From Mumia sp. zg.B17 (GTDB taxonomy: Bacteria > Actinomycetota > Actinomycetes > Propionibacteriales > Nocardioidaceae), in the NCBI RefSeq assembly GCF_019550915.1, contig NZ_JAHWCI010000006.1:62001-126000 (forward strand): a DNA stretch of 64,000 nt, in the 5' to 3' direction. The translations under genes and the position numbers were made by a program. Under the pieces are notes generated by a model, which did not search any database, was not told where the DNA came from, and saw nothing but the letters and a program-made list of their open reading frames with translations. Shown here in pieces: positions 18,609 to 27,916 of this stretch. The stretch's first letter is position 1. The number at the start of each line of letters is the position of its first letter.

Positions 18609-19189
18609 CGTGTGCCCTCCTGCTCGGTCGTCGGGGGTGAGCCACCGATCCACGACGTCGTGCCCGTGTCGTCGTGGGAGACCGGGACCGACCGTGCCGC
18701 CATCCGTGCGGCACGCCGCCTGAGCTTGCGGCGACGGCGGAACTCGCGACGGACGATCCCTCGGATCCGGTCCCTGCTCTCGGGCCGCAACGCGTACATC
18801 AGTCCGTGGCTGAGCACGGCGCCGCGGACCAACGGACGTCCCATGGTAGCCGCCACCAGCTGCTCTCCCGAAGGAAGGACGATGACAGTCCCGTCCTGGG
18901 TGACCACGGCGTGCTCGTGCGGGAGGACCTGACGCGCACGTCCGTCGGTGCGTTCGAGCGGAACCGGGGCGTAGACGACCTCCCCCGTCCCGTGCTGCGT
19001 CGTCGTCGCGTGCGGCGTCTCTGCCGGCAGACGCCGATCGACGTCGTGCGGCAGGTCACCGGCGCGCTCCTGGAGGCCCCGTACCTCTCGTCGTAGCCGC
19101 CGCAGCGCGCGGAAGGCCATCAGCGCGGCAGCGAGAGCGAGGATCGCGACGCCGCACGCGAGCACGGTGACCCAGGACTCGTTCGGCAT
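18605..19189 (-). CDS. Hypothetical protein with N-terminal membrane helix
   Basis: 194 residues. One membrane helix (about 7-28, VTVLACGVAILALAAALMAF) is followed by a short basic coiled segment RALRRLRREVRGLQERAG, a central domain with VLPHEHAVVTQDGTVIVLPSG and a very basic stretch REFRRRRKLRRRAARM near the C-terminus. I do not recognise the family. It is translationally coupled to the DUF6167 gene and lies between rarA and alaS, where actinobacteria commonly keep a small membrane protein. Confidence 0.72.
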   Translation of the reverse strand: MPNESWVTVLACGVAILALAAALMAFRALRRLRREVRGLQERAGDLPHDVDRRLPAETPHATTTQHGTGEVVYAPVPLERTDGRARQVLPHEHAVVTQDGTVIVLPSGEQLVAATMGRPLVRGAVLSHGLMYALRPESRDRIRGIVRREFRRRRKLRRRAARMAARSVPVSHDDTGTTSWIGGSPPTTEQEGTR

Positions 19190-19238
19190 GAGCCGACCCT
19201 ACCGATCGACGCCGAGCCCCTACCGATCGACGGCGCTC

Positions 19239-20618
19239 TCAGCCGCCACCGCGGGCACGGGGGTCGCGCAGGATCTCTCGGAGCCGGGCCACGCGCTCGG
19301 CGTACGCCGCCTCCTGCCCGCGCCCGGTCGGGCGGTAGTAGTCCTGCCCGTCGATCTCGTCCGGGGCGTACTGCTGGGCCGATACGCCGCGCGGGTCGTC
19401 GTGCGCGTACTTGTAGTCGTGGCCGTGCCCCAGCTTCTTGGCGCCGGCGTAGTGGGCGTCGCGCAGCGCCGGGGGGACCGAACCAGCCTTGCCCGCGCGT
19501 ACGTCGGCGGTCGCGGCCGCGATCGCCTTGTAGGCGGCGTTGGACTTGGGGGCGAGGGCGAGCGTGATCACGACCTGCGACAACGTCAGGGCGGCCTCGG
19601 GGAAGCCGATCATCGCGACGGCCTGCGCTCCCGCGACCGCGGTCTGGAGGGCGACCGGGTCGGCGAGGCCGATGTCCTCGCTGGCAAGGATCATCAGCCG
19701 GCGAGCGAGGAACTTCGGGTCCTCCCCCGCCTCGACCATCCGCGCCAGGTAGTGCAGCGACGCGTCGACGTCGGACCCACGGATCGACTTGATGAGCGCG
19801 CTCGTCACGTCGTAGTGCTGGTCGCCCTGGCGGTCGTAGCGCACCGCCGCCCGGTCGACCGCGCTCGCGGCGTCCTCGACGGTGATGTGCTCCCGCTCCT
19901 GAGACGCCGCAGCGCCGGCCGCCGCCTCGAGATAGGTGAGGGCACGGCGCGCGTCGCCGCCTGCCAGCCGGACGATGTGGTCACGCGCCTCGTCGTCGAG
20001 GCTGACCGTGCCGCCGAGCCCTCGCTCGTCGAGCACTGCCCGCTCGACGAGGGTCGCGACGTCGTCGTCGGTGAGCGGCTCGAGCGTCAGGAGCAGCGAC
20101 CGCGACAGCAGCGGCGAGATCACGGAGAAGTGCGGGTTCTCCGTGGTCGCGGCGATCAGCGACACCCAGCGGTTCTCGACCCCGGGCAGCAGGGCGTCCT
20201 GCTGAGCCTTGGAGAAGCGGTGGACCTCGTCGACGAACAGGACCGTCTCCCGACCGCCCTGGGAGAGCTGTCGCCGCGCCGACGCGAGCGTCTCACGGAC
20301 CTCCTTGACCCCGGCGGAGACCGCTGACACCTCGACGAAGCGCCGGTTGGTCTGATGACTCACCAGCGAGGCGAGCGTCGTCTTGCCGGTGCCCGGAGGT
20401 CCCCACAGGATCAGCGACATCGACTGGTCGCCGTGGATCATGCGCCGAAGCGGCGACCCAGGGCCGAGCAGCGACTCCTGGCCGACCAGCTCGTCGAGGG
20501 TGCGCGGGCGCATCCGCACCGCGAGCGGCGCGGCGCGGTGCTGCGCATCGCTCAGGCTGCCGCCACCCGACGCAGGCGGAGCGACGTCGGGGACGTCGAA
20601 CAGGGCGTCGGAGTCCAT
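19239..20618 (-). CDS. rarA: Replication-associated recombination protein A (RarA/MgsA)
   Basis: 459-residue AAA+ ATPase related to clamp loaders that acts at stalled forks. [22 protein letters not shown] and Walker [14 protein letters not shown], Walker [16 protein letters not shown], sensor [17 protein letters not shown] and the C-terminal segment [20 protein letters not shown] are diagnostic. A TACGCT -10 element sits 6 bases before the ATG at 20618 with no Shine-Dalgarno, suggesting a leaderless transcript. Confidence 0.95.
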   Translation of the reverse strand: MDSDALFDVPDVAPPASGGGSLSDAQHRAAPLAVRMRPRTLDELVGQESLLGPGSPLRRMIHGDQSMSLILWGPPGTGKTTLASLVSHQTNRRFVEVSAVSAGVKEVRETLASARRQLSQGGRETVLFVDEVHRFSKAQQDALLPGVENRWVSLIAATTENPHFSVISPLLSRSLLLTLEPLTDDDVATLVERAVLDERGLGGTVSLDDEARDHIVRLAGGDARRALTYLEAAAGAAASQEREHITVEDAASAVDRAAVRYDRQGDQHYDVTSALIKSIRGSDVDASLHYLARMVEAGEDPKFLARRLMILASEDIGLADPVALQTAVAGAQAVAMIGFPEAALTLSQVVITLALAPKSNAAYKAIAAATADVRAGKAGSVPPALRDAHYAGAKKLGHGHDYKYAHDDPRGVSAQQYAPDEIDGQDYYRPTGRGQEAAYAERVARLREILRDPRARGGG

Positions 20619-20639
20619 CGCACCAGCGTACGCGGCGCC

Positions 20640-20690
20640 TCAGGTGCCCTGGTCGACGTACGACTCAGTTGCCCTGGTCCACGTACAGGT
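20640..20690 (-). repeat. Tandem near-duplication of the 3' end of the peptide-binding protein gene
   Basis: On the minus strand the last codons and stop of the binding-protein gene (GTACGTGGACCAGGGCAACT plus GA) are followed after two bases by a near-identical copy (GTACGTCGACCAGGGCACCT plus GA). The second copy lies outside the reading frame, so the duplication is silent for the protein. Confidence 0.7.
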
Positions 20691-22485
20691 CCGCGAAGAT
20701 CGGCATGCCGAGCATCTCGTTGACCGACATGCCCCCGACCCTGCTCCCCCGCGCGAGAGCCACTCCGCGGTGGCCGAGCACCACCGCCGGGTAGTAGCGC
20801 GTGCCGATCCGCTCGTCGAGCGCACCCCACGCCCTGGCCGCGGCCGCGGCGGTGAGGGTGCCGAGGATCCGGTCGATCTCGCGCTGGACGCCTGGCTCAG
20901 TCAGCATCGACGGATTGGGCCGACCAGGGCCGTCAACCGGGGCGGTCTCCCACTGCGCAGGGAACCACGACGAACCCGTCGGCCAGTCGGAGCACCGAGC
21001 CGCATCGACCACGTCGTGCGGGCCGTCGGGGTCGAGCTGAACGGTGCGGAGACGATCGGCGGTGGTCGCGATCGGTCGTGGATCGAAGCCTGCACGGCGC
21101 AGCGACGTGACCACGACGTCCTTGACGGCGACCTTCTCCGGGACGTCGCTGGCGTAGTACCACCGGACCCGCGACCCGAGGGCATCGGCACGCGTCAGGA
21201 GACGCCGTGCCTCGGCGACGTCCGTACGACGCCCGCCGTTGCCCAGCGGGTCGTACGAGCGGTGTCCTGTGGTCCCCGGCGGGAGGATCGTCGTGCCCGG
21301 GAGCCGGGTCGTCCCGACGGTCTCTCGGCCGGCCCGCCACGCCGCCTCGTACGGGTAGGCCCAGCCGAGTGCACGTCGCACGCGCGGGTCGGGGATCCGG
21401 CGGGTGTCGACGTGCCACAGGTAGGTGCAGGGCGACGCCGCCACAGCGACCCGCGAGGGGGCGCGTTCGCGCATCGCGACCAGGCCCTCGGGGCCGAGGG
21501 AGTCGTAGCTCAACGCGCGCTGGGCGTCACCGTCGTTCTCGAGCAGCAACTCGTCGATGCGTTCGGGGGCCTGTCCCCAGAGGAACGTCCAGCCGTCGGC
21601 GTACTGGTGGCGTCCCGGATCGGTCGCCGGGTCCCACTGCGCGTTGCGGACGAGGACGAGGGTGGTGCCGCGACGCAGGCTCGCCACCCGATAGGGGCCG
21701 GTGGAGACCAGCCGGTCGCCGTACGCCGCCGGGCGGGCGTCGGCGGCGCGGGGCACCGGCGAGAACTGTGGCAGGGCGACGACGTAGGGCATCTCGGCGA
21801 CCGGCCGCCGGAGGCGGAAGGTGATCGTCCGTCCGCGCACCTCGACGCCGCGGAAGGCTGCGCCGGCGTACCACCCGCGGGCGTACCCGGGACGGCGACG
21901 CAGCTCGGCCGCGGACGCGTACGGCCCTTGATAGCGGTCCCCGTCACGGAAGAACGCACGGAGGTACGACGGGGCGCCGGGCAGCACGTCGGCGGCGAAG
22001 GCACGCTGGAGGCCGTAGGCGATGTCCTGCGCGGTCACGGCGGTGCCGTTCTCGAAACGGACGCCCGACCGCAGCGTGAACGTCCAAGCGGTGCGGTCGT
22101 CGTTGGCCACGCCGAGGTCGGTCGCGAGATCGGGGACGAGCTCCATCCGGCCCGTGACGGGGTTGCGGCGGAGCTGCGTCAGCGAGCGGGTCAGCAGCCC
22201 CGACAGGATGCCCCGGGTGTCGACGAACGACGATCGCGCTGGATCGAGCGACTCGGGCACCGTGGAGCTGAGGACCGTCAGCAGTCCGCCGCGCGTCGCC
22301 CCCGGGACCTCGGCGGCGGGCGCGGCGGCGTCCGGGGCCGTGGCGCTGCCCGCACGGCCCGCTGCCACCTGGTCCGGCGTCTCTGTGGTCGCCGCGGGAC
22401 CCGCCGGCCGGTCAGGCGAGGTGCAGGCGCCGATCAGCACGCCGACGCAGAGCACCGCGAGAACCTGCCTCAGCCCGCGTCTCAC
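20665..22485 (-). CDS. Peptide/solute ABC transporter substrate-binding lipoprotein (SBP_bac_5)
   Basis: 606-residue family-5 extracellular binding protein. Residues 1-20 are a lipoprotein signal with lipobox LIGA-C. SBP_bac_5 landmarks follow: VPESLDPARSSFVDTR, then TAWTFTLRSGVRFENGTAVTAQDIAYGLQ, the later GTRYYPAVVLGHRGVAL and the C-terminal IFADLYVDQGN. GTG 22485 is chosen because GGAGGAG precedes it by 5 bases and it starts the signal peptide; the longer open frame upstream has no such site. No permease or ATPase gene flanks it, so it is an orphan binding protein here. Confidence 0.9.
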   Translation of the reverse strand: MRRGLRQVLAVLCVGVLIGACTSPDRPAGPAATTETPDQVAAGRAGSATAPDAAAPAAEVPGATRGGLLTVLSSTVPESLDPARSSFVDTRGILSGLLTRSLTQLRRNPVTGRMELVPDLATDLGVANDDRTAWTFTLRSGVRFENGTAVTAQDIAYGLQRAFAADVLPGAPSYLRAFFRDGDRYQGPYASAAELRRRPGYARGWYAGAAFRGVEVRGRTITFRLRRPVAEMPYVVALPQFSPVPRAADARPAAYGDRLVSTGPYRVASLRRGTTLVLVRNAQWDPATDPGRHQYADGWTFLWGQAPERIDELLLENDGDAQRALSYDSLGPEGLVAMRERAPSRVAVAASPCTYLWHVDTRRIPDPRVRRALGWAYPYEAAWRAGRETVGTTRLPGTTILPPGTTGHRSYDPLGNGGRRTDVAEARRLLTRADALGSRVRWYYASDVPEKVAVKDVVVTSLRRAGFDPRPIATTADRLRTVQLDPDGPHDVVDAARCSDWPTGSSWFPAQWETAPVDGPGRPNPSMLTEPGVQREIDRILGTLTAAAAARAWGALDERIGTRYYPAVVLGHRGVALARGSRVGGMSVNEMLGMPIFADLYVDQGN

Positions 22486-22584
22486 GAGCACTCCTCCGTC
22501 CCGGGGCCCCGTGGGCGGGACACGCTCCCACGACCCTAGGGGAGCCCACCGACACGCGGCGACCACACCGCGGTCACGGTTTCG

Positions 22585-24351
22585 TCAGCCGTCGGTACCC
22601 GGCGGTGGCGCGTCGATGCCGGCCTCCTTGCGCTGCTGCGCCGTGATCGGCGCGGGCGCGCCGGTCAGCGGATCGCCGCCGGAGGCCGTCTTCGGGAAGG
22701 CGATCACGTCGCGGATGGTCTCCGCGCCGGTCAGCAGCGCGACCACGCGGTCGATCCCGAGGGCGATGCCGCCGTGCGGCGGCGGGCCGTACTGGAAGGC
22801 CTCGAGGAGGAAGCCGAACTGGCCCTGCGCCTGCTCCTCGGTCAGTCCGAGCACGTCGAAGACACGCTTCTGCATCTCCGAGCGGTGGATACGGATCGAC
22901 CCGCCACCGAGCTCGCTGCCGTTGAGCGTGATGTCGTACGCCTGGCTCAGCGCCGAGTCCGGATCGGTGTCGAAGGTGTCGGCGAACTCCGGCGCCGGGG
23001 CGGTGAACGGGTGGTGGATCGACGTCCACGCGTCGTGGCCGTCCTCCCCCACGTACTCGAACATCGGGGCCTGGTTGACCCAGAGGAACTCCCACCGGTC
23101 GTGGTCGATGAGGCCGCAACGCTCACCGATCTCCACGCGCACCGCCGCCAGCAGCGCCTTGGCGGCGTTGTACTGGTCGGCGGCGAAGAAGATGCAGTCA
23201 CCCGGCTTGGCTCCGGCGTGCGCGACCAGACCCTCGCGCTCGGACTCCGAGAGGTTCTTGGCGACCGGACCGCCGAGGGTCCCGTCCTCCTGGACGAGCA
23301 CGTACGCAAGCCCCTTCGCGCCGCGCGCCTTCGCGAACTCCTGCCAGGCGTCGAGCGTGCGTCGGGGCTGGTCGGCGCCGCCGGGCATCACGACCGCGCC
23401 GACGTGCCAGTGACGGCCCTTCGGAGCGAAGACGCGGAACGGTGTGTCCTTGAAGTAGTCGGTGAAGTCGACCAGCTCGCACCCGAACCGCATGTCGGGG
23501 CGGTCGATGCCGAACCGTGCCACCGCCTCGCGGAAGGACATCCGCGGGATCGGCAGCGGGATCTCGTAGCCGAGGATCTCGCGCCAGATGCGCACGAGGA
23601 TCTCCTCGGTGAGCGCGTAGACGTCCTCCTCCTCGAGGAAGCTCATCTCGACGTCGAGCTGGGTGAACTCGGGCTGCCGGTCGGCGCGGCTGTCCTCGTC
23701 GCGGAAGCACCGTGCGATCTGGTAGTACCGCTCCATGCCGGCGACCATCAGCAGCTGCTTGAACAGCTGCGGCGACTGCGGCAGGGCGTACCAGGTGCCC
23801 GGACGCGTCCGGGCCGGCACCAGGAAGTCGCGAGCGCCCTCCGGCGTCGACGCCGTGAGGTTGGGCGTCTCGAACTCGAGGAAGCCCTGCTCGGCCATCA
23901 CCTCGCGGATGATCCGGGTGACGGCGGCGCGGGTGCGCAGGTTCTTGGCCATCTCGGCACGGCGCAGGTCGAGGTAGCGGTACTTGAGGCGCACCTCCTC
24001 GCCGACGGGGCTGGCGTGGAACTCCTCGACCGGGAACGGCAGCGGCGCCGACTCGCTGAGGATCTCCACGGAGTCCGCGATGACCTCGATCTGACCTGTC
24101 GGGAGGTTCGGGTTGTCGTTGCCCTCGGGCCGGCGCTCAACGGTGCCCACGACCTTGAGGCAGAACTCGCTGCGCAGGGGCCGGGCCACCTCCTCGTCCC
24201 TGATCACGACCTGCGCCACACCCGAGGCGTCGCGCAGATCGATGAACGCCACGCCTCCGTGGTCACGGCGGCGGGCCACCCAGCCGGCCAGCGTGACGCG
24301 GGTCCCTGCGTCGGTGGCGCGGAGGCTGCCTGCCTCGTGGGTGCGGATCAC
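22585..24351 (-). CDS. aspS: Aspartyl-tRNA synthetase
   Basis: 588-residue bacterial-type class II synthetase: N-terminal OB anticodon domain ([23 protein letters not shown]), catalytic motifs with [20 protein letters not shown], then [21 protein letters not shown], the GAD insertion domain and motif 3 [11 protein letters not shown]. The GTG start overlaps the hisS stop (GTGA). Actinobacteria generally lack AsnRS, so this enzyme may be non-discriminating and feed the GatCAB route, but specificity cannot be decided here. Confidence 0.97.
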   Translation of the reverse strand: MIRTHEAGSLRATDAGTRVTLAGWVARRRDHGGVAFIDLRDASGVAQVVIRDEEVARPLRSEFCLKVVGTVERRPEGNDNPNLPTGQIEVIADSVEILSESAPLPFPVEEFHASPVGEEVRLKYRYLDLRRAEMAKNLRTRAAVTRIIREVMAEQGFLEFETPNLTASTPEGARDFLVPARTRPGTWYALPQSPQLFKQLLMVAGMERYYQIARCFRDEDSRADRQPEFTQLDVEMSFLEEEDVYALTEEILVRIWREILGYEIPLPIPRMSFREAVARFGIDRPDMRFGCELVDFTDYFKDTPFRVFAPKGRHWHVGAVVMPGGADQPRRTLDAWQEFAKARGAKGLAYVLVQEDGTLGGPVAKNLSESEREGLVAHAGAKPGDCIFFAADQYNAAKALLAAVRVEIGERCGLIDHDRWEFLWVNQAPMFEYVGEDGHDAWTSIHHPFTAPAPEFADTFDTDPDSALSQAYDITLNGSELGGGSIRIHRSEMQKRVFDVLGLTEEQAQGQFGFLLEAFQYGPPPHGGIALGIDRVVALLTGAETIRDVIAFPKTASGGDPLTGAPAPITAQQRKEAGIDAPPPGTDG

Positions 24352-25721
24352 GATGTTGCTCCTCGGGTGTCGTTCGTGGGGGTCGGGGCGTTCGGGGTGA
24401 CGACGGCGGGCCGCAGGTCGTCGGCGGGTGGGGTCCAGACGTCCGGATCGGCGTCGGCCTGGTCTCCGCTACGGATGTCCTTGACCTGGTCGGCACCGTC
24501 GCCAGTCGCCGGGAACCAGACGTACGGGATGCCCCGACGCTCGGCGTACCGGATCTGCTTGCCGAACTTCTGCGGAGCGGCGGCGACCTCCGTCGGGACA
24601 CCGCGTGCCCGCAGGCGCTGCGCGATCGCGTTGCTCCGCGGACGCGACTCCTCGTCGACGAGCGCGACGAGGACAGCGGAGGGGACGACACGCGACGTCG
24701 TCAGGTGTCCTCGGGAGATCAGCGGGACGAGCAGGCGGGTCACGCCCAGCGAGATGCCGACGCCCGGATAGACGTTGCGGCCGTCGTCGGCCAGCTTCTC
24801 GTAGCGTCCGCCGGAACAGATCGACCCGAGGCTCTCGAAGCCTTCGAGCACCGTCTCGAACACCGAGCCCGTGTAGTAGTCGAGGCCGCGCGCGATGCGG
24901 AGGTCGGCAGTCACCGTGACACCGTCGAGCTCGACGGCTGCGAGTGCCTCGACCAGCTGGGCGAGCTCCTGCAGGCCCTCGTCGAGCAGCGGGTCGTCGA
25001 CCCCGAGCGCGCGGACCTGGTCCACGAACGACGCGTCGGAGGTCCGGATGCCGGCGAGCGCCAGGCACTTGCCGGCCTGCTCCTCGTCGAGGTCCTCCTT
25101 GGCGAGGAGGTCACGCACGCCGTCCGCCGGGAGCTTGTCGATCTTGTCCATGACCCGCATGACGGCAGCCGGGTCGGCCGCGCCGAGCCCGCGGTAGAAG
25201 CCCTCGAGGAGCTTGCGGTTGTTGACCTGGATCCGCAGCGGCGGGACCGGCAGACCAGACAGCGCCTCGGCCATCACGGTCGCGATCTCGACGTCGAAGT
25301 GGAACGGGAGCTCGTCCTTGGCCACCACGTCGATGTCGGCCTGGGTGAACTCCCGGAACCGCCCTTCCTGGGGCCGCTCGCCTCGCCAGACCTTCTGGAT
25401 CTGGTAGCGCCGGAACGGGAACTCCAACTTGCCCGCATGCTCGAGGACGTACCGCGCGAACGGCACGGTGAGGTCGAAGTGCAGGCCGATCCCGGCGTCG
25501 CCCTCCCCCTCGGCCGCCTGGAGGCGCCGCAGGACGTAGACCTCCTTGTCGATCTCACCCTTGCGGAGCAGCTGGTCCATCGGCTCGACGGCGCGAGTCT
25601 CCACGGGCGCGAAGCCGTGGAGCTCGAACGTGCGGCGCAGGTGGTCGAGGACGTGCTGCTCGGCGAAGCGGTCGGCAGGCAGCAGCTCGGGGAACCCCGA
25701 CAGGGGTGTGGGACGTGCCAT
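24348..25721 (-). CDS. hisS: Histidyl-tRNA synthetase
   Basis: 457-residue class II synthetase. Motif 1 region [20 protein letters not shown], motif 2 [24 protein letters not shown], the HisRS-specific [16 protein letters not shown] and C-terminal anticodon-binding domain with [20 protein letters not shown]. Start lies two bases from the end of the metallohydrolase gene and the stop overlaps aspS, giving an MBL-hisS-aspS operon as in many actinobacteria. Confidence 0.97.
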   Translation of the reverse strand: MARPTPLSGFPELLPADRFAEQHVLDHLRRTFELHGFAPVETRAVEPMDQLLRKGEIDKEVYVLRRLQAAEGEGDAGIGLHFDLTVPFARYVLEHAGKLEFPFRRYQIQKVWRGERPQEGRFREFTQADIDVVAKDELPFHFDVEIATVMAEALSGLPVPPLRIQVNNRKLLEGFYRGLGAADPAAVMRVMDKIDKLPADGVRDLLAKEDLDEEQAGKCLALAGIRTSDASFVDQVRALGVDDPLLDEGLQELAQLVEALAAVELDGVTVTADLRIARGLDYYTGSVFETVLEGFESLGSICSGGRYEKLADDGRNVYPGVGISLGVTRLLVPLISRGHLTTSRVVPSAVLVALVDEESRPRSNAIAQRLRARGVPTEVAAAPQKFGKQIRYAERRGIPYVWFPATGDGADQVKDIRSGDQADADPDVWTPPADDLRPAVVTPNAPTPTNDTRGATS

Positions 25722-25723
25722 CG

Positions 25724-26446
25724 TCAGGCGTCCTCTCGTCCGGACGCAGACGGCGAGCCGACGTACTGCTGCACGAACGGGTTGGTCGCGCGCTCGCGGC
25801 CCACCGAGCTCTGGGTGCCGTGCCCGGGCAGGACCGCCACGTCGTCGGGCAGCTCCATGAAGCGCCGCAGGCTGGCCACCATCTCGTCCATGTCGCCGCC
25901 GACGAGGTCCGTGCGTCCGATCGAGCCGGCGAAGAGGAAGTCGCCGGTGAACGCGACCTGGGAGACGGGCTCGTCGCCGGTGTGGTCGACCCGGTAGACG
26001 ACCGTGCCCGGAGTGTGACCGGGGAGGTGGTCGACGGTGAAGCTCAGGCCTGCGGCCTCGATCACCGCGCCGTCGGTCGCGTCACGCACGTCGGCGGGCT
26101 CGCGGAACTCCGGAGCGTCGTCGAGGCCGAACTGCGTACGGAGCATCGCCGCGGACTCCCCGGAGATCGCGGCCATCGGGTCGGCCAGGAGGTGCCGGTC
26201 GGCCGGGTGGACGTAGACCGGCACACCGTACTCCTCCGCGACATCGGCGACCTGCCACATGTGGTCGAAGTGGCCGTGCGTGACGAGGACGGCGACGGGC
26301 GTGAGGTTCTGCTCGGAGACGACCGTACGGATGCCCGTGAGGGACTCCATCCCGGGGTCGACGATCACGCACTCCGTACCGGGTCCGCGACCCACGAAGT
26401 AGCAGTTGGCCGCCAGCGGGCCGGCGGGAAAAGCGGCGATCAGCAC
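25724..26446 (-). CDS. Metallo-beta-lactamase-fold hydrolase (glyoxalase II-like)
   Basis: 240-residue MBL-fold enzyme. The metal motif THGHFDHMWQV, the later His of HLPGHTPGTVVY and the Asp in VAFTGDFLFAGSIGRTD give a full binuclear zinc site. Close relatives next to hisS are annotated hydroxyacylglutathione hydrolase-like, but the substrate in mycothiol-using actinobacteria is unclear. A TACGCT -10 lies 7 bases before the GTG at 26446, again without a Shine-Dalgarno. Heads the MBL-hisS-aspS operon. Confidence 0.9.
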   Translation of the reverse strand: MLIAAFPAGPLAANCYFVGRGPGTECVIVDPGMESLTGIRTVVSEQNLTPVAVLVTHGHFDHMWQVADVAEEYGVPVYVHPADRHLLADPMAAISGESAAMLRTQFGLDDAPEFREPADVRDATDGAVIEAAGLSFTVDHLPGHTPGTVVYRVDHTGDEPVSQVAFTGDFLFAGSIGRTDLVGGDMDEMVASLRRFMELPDDVAVLPGHGTQSSVGRERATNPFVQQYVGSPSASGREDA

Positions 26447-26589
26447 ACGGAACAGCGTACGCGAGCGCCCGTGGCGGCGGCGACTCGCTTCGTCGCGACG
26501 AGCGCCGCGCTCGCCAAACGGACGGACAGGAGCACCATCGGCCCGTCATCCTTCTAGACTGTGCCCGACACAACGGACAAGGTGGATAC

Positions 26590-27834
26590 GTGAGCGAGAA
26601 CCTCTCGAACCCTTCTGAGGCCTGGGGCCGCATCGACGACCAGGGGACGGTGTACGTCCGGACCCGGGACGGCGAGCGCGTCGTCGGGCAGTGGCCGGAC
26701 GGCGACCCGGCCGAGGCCATGGCCCTCTTCACCCGCCGCTACGAAGGGCTCGCGGTCGAGGTGGAGCTCCTCGAGAAGCGGATCGCCTCCGACAGCCTGT
26801 CGCCGGAGGACGCCAAGCGTGCCGTCGACCAGGTCCGTACGGCCGTCGACAACGCGGCCGCCGTCGGAGACCTCGACGCCCTGAAGGACCGACTCGACGC
26901 GCTCGGCCCGCTGATCGAGGCCCAGCGTGAGCGCCGAAAGGCCGCCCGCGCGGAGCGAGCCGCCGAAGCGCAGGTCCAGAAGGAGGAGATCGCGCGCACC
27001 GCCGAGGAGATCGCCGTCAGCGACGACTGGCGACGGGGCGCCGACCGTCTGCGCGAGATGCTCGAGCAGTGGAAGTCGCTCCCCCGGCTCGACAAGGCCG
27101 TCGACGACGAGCTGTGGCACCGGTTCTCCACCGCCCGTACGGCCTACACCCGCCGCCGCAAGGCGCACTTCGCGGAACAGAACGAGCGGCGTGGTCAGGC
27201 CCAGCAGATCAAGGAGCGCCTCACCCTGGAGGCCGAGGCGCTCGCCGACTCCACCGACTGGGGACCGACCGCCGGCAAGTTCCGTGACCTCATGGCGCAG
27301 TGGAAGGCCGCCGGCCCGGCGCCGCGCGGGATCGACGACCGCTTGTGGAAGAGGTTCCGCGGCGCTCAGGACACGTTCTTCGGCGCGCGCGACGAGGCCA
27401 ACTCGCGCCTCGACGAGGAGTACGCCGCCAACGCCGAGGTCAAGCTGGAGATCCTCGCCGAGGCCGAGGCGCTCCTACCCATCGAGGACCTGGACGCTGC
27501 TCGTGCCGCATGGCGCGGCATCGCCGACCGCTGGGAGGCCGCCGGCAAGGTGCCGCGTGGGCAGATGAAGGAGCTCGAAGGCCGTCTGCGCGCGGTCGAG
27601 AAGGCGATCGCCTCCGCCGCCGACGAGGAGTGGCGCCGGAGCAACCCGGAGACGCGTGCCCGTGTCGACGACACGGTGAGCAAGCTCGAGAAGTCCGTGG
27701 CCGACATCGAGGCCCAGCTGGAGTCGGCCAAGACATCGGGCAACGACCGCAAGATCCGCGAGCTGCAGGATGCGCTCGAGGCCCGGCAGGCGTGGCTGGA
27801 CCAGGCACGCAAGTCCGCGGCCGAGCTCACCTGA
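26590..27834 (+). CDS. DUF349 repeat protein
   Basis: 414-residue, highly charged, helical protein with three DUF349 repeats at about residues 135-200, 215-280 and 290-355. Each contains a W-K/R-A-A/L-G type core (WKSLPRLDKAVDDELWHRF, WKAAGPAPRGIDDRLWKRF, WEAAGKVPRGQMKELEGR). The C-terminus is coiled-coil. GTG start with AAGGTGG 5 bases upstream; a TAGACT -10 lies at 26555-26560, giving a leader of about 25 bases. Function unknown; it lies divergently from the MBL gene and convergently to rel. Confidence 0.9.
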   Translation: MSENLSNPSEAWGRIDDQGTVYVRTRDGERVVGQWPDGDPAEAMALFTRRYEGLAVEVELLEKRIASDSLSPEDAKRAVDQVRTAVDNAAAVGDLDALKDRLDALGPLIEAQRERRKAARAERAAEAQVQKEEIARTAEEIAVSDDWRRGADRLREMLEQWKSLPRLDKAVDDELWHRFSTARTAYTRRRKAHFAEQNERRGQAQQIKERLTLEAEALADSTDWGPTAGKFRDLMAQWKAAGPAPRGIDDRLWKRFRGAQDTFFGARDEANSRLDEEYAANAEVKLEILAEAEALLPIEDLDAARAAWRGIADRWEAAGKVPRGQMKELEGRLRAVEKAIASAADEEWRRSNPETRARVDDTVSKLEKSVADIEAQLESAKTSGNDRKIRELQDALEARQAWLDQARKSAAELT

Positions 27835-27843
27835 CCCGTCCGT

Positions 27844-27915
27844 GCTCGCGGGTCGCCGACGGTGACCCGCGAGCGCCAGACAGTGACCCGCGAGCGCCAG
27901 ACAGTGACCCGCGAG
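27844..27915. repeat. 21-bp tandem repeat with hairpin between convergent genes
   Basis: Two full copies of a 21-bp unit beginning GTGACCCGCGAG (27862-27882, 27883-27903) and a 12-bp partial copy (27904-27915) that abuts the rel stop. The first copy pairs with GCTCGCGGGTC (27844-27854) to form an 11-bp stem with GACCCGCGAGC (27864-27874). It sits between the convergent ends of the DUF349 and rel genes and could act as a bidirectional terminator. Confidence 0.75.
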
Positions 27916-27916
27916 G

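Noticed and set aside
16251-18932. Plus-strand open frame of 893 codons opposite alaS
   Set aside because: alaS is complete and conserved on the other strand; the plus-strand frame is a GC-bias artefact.
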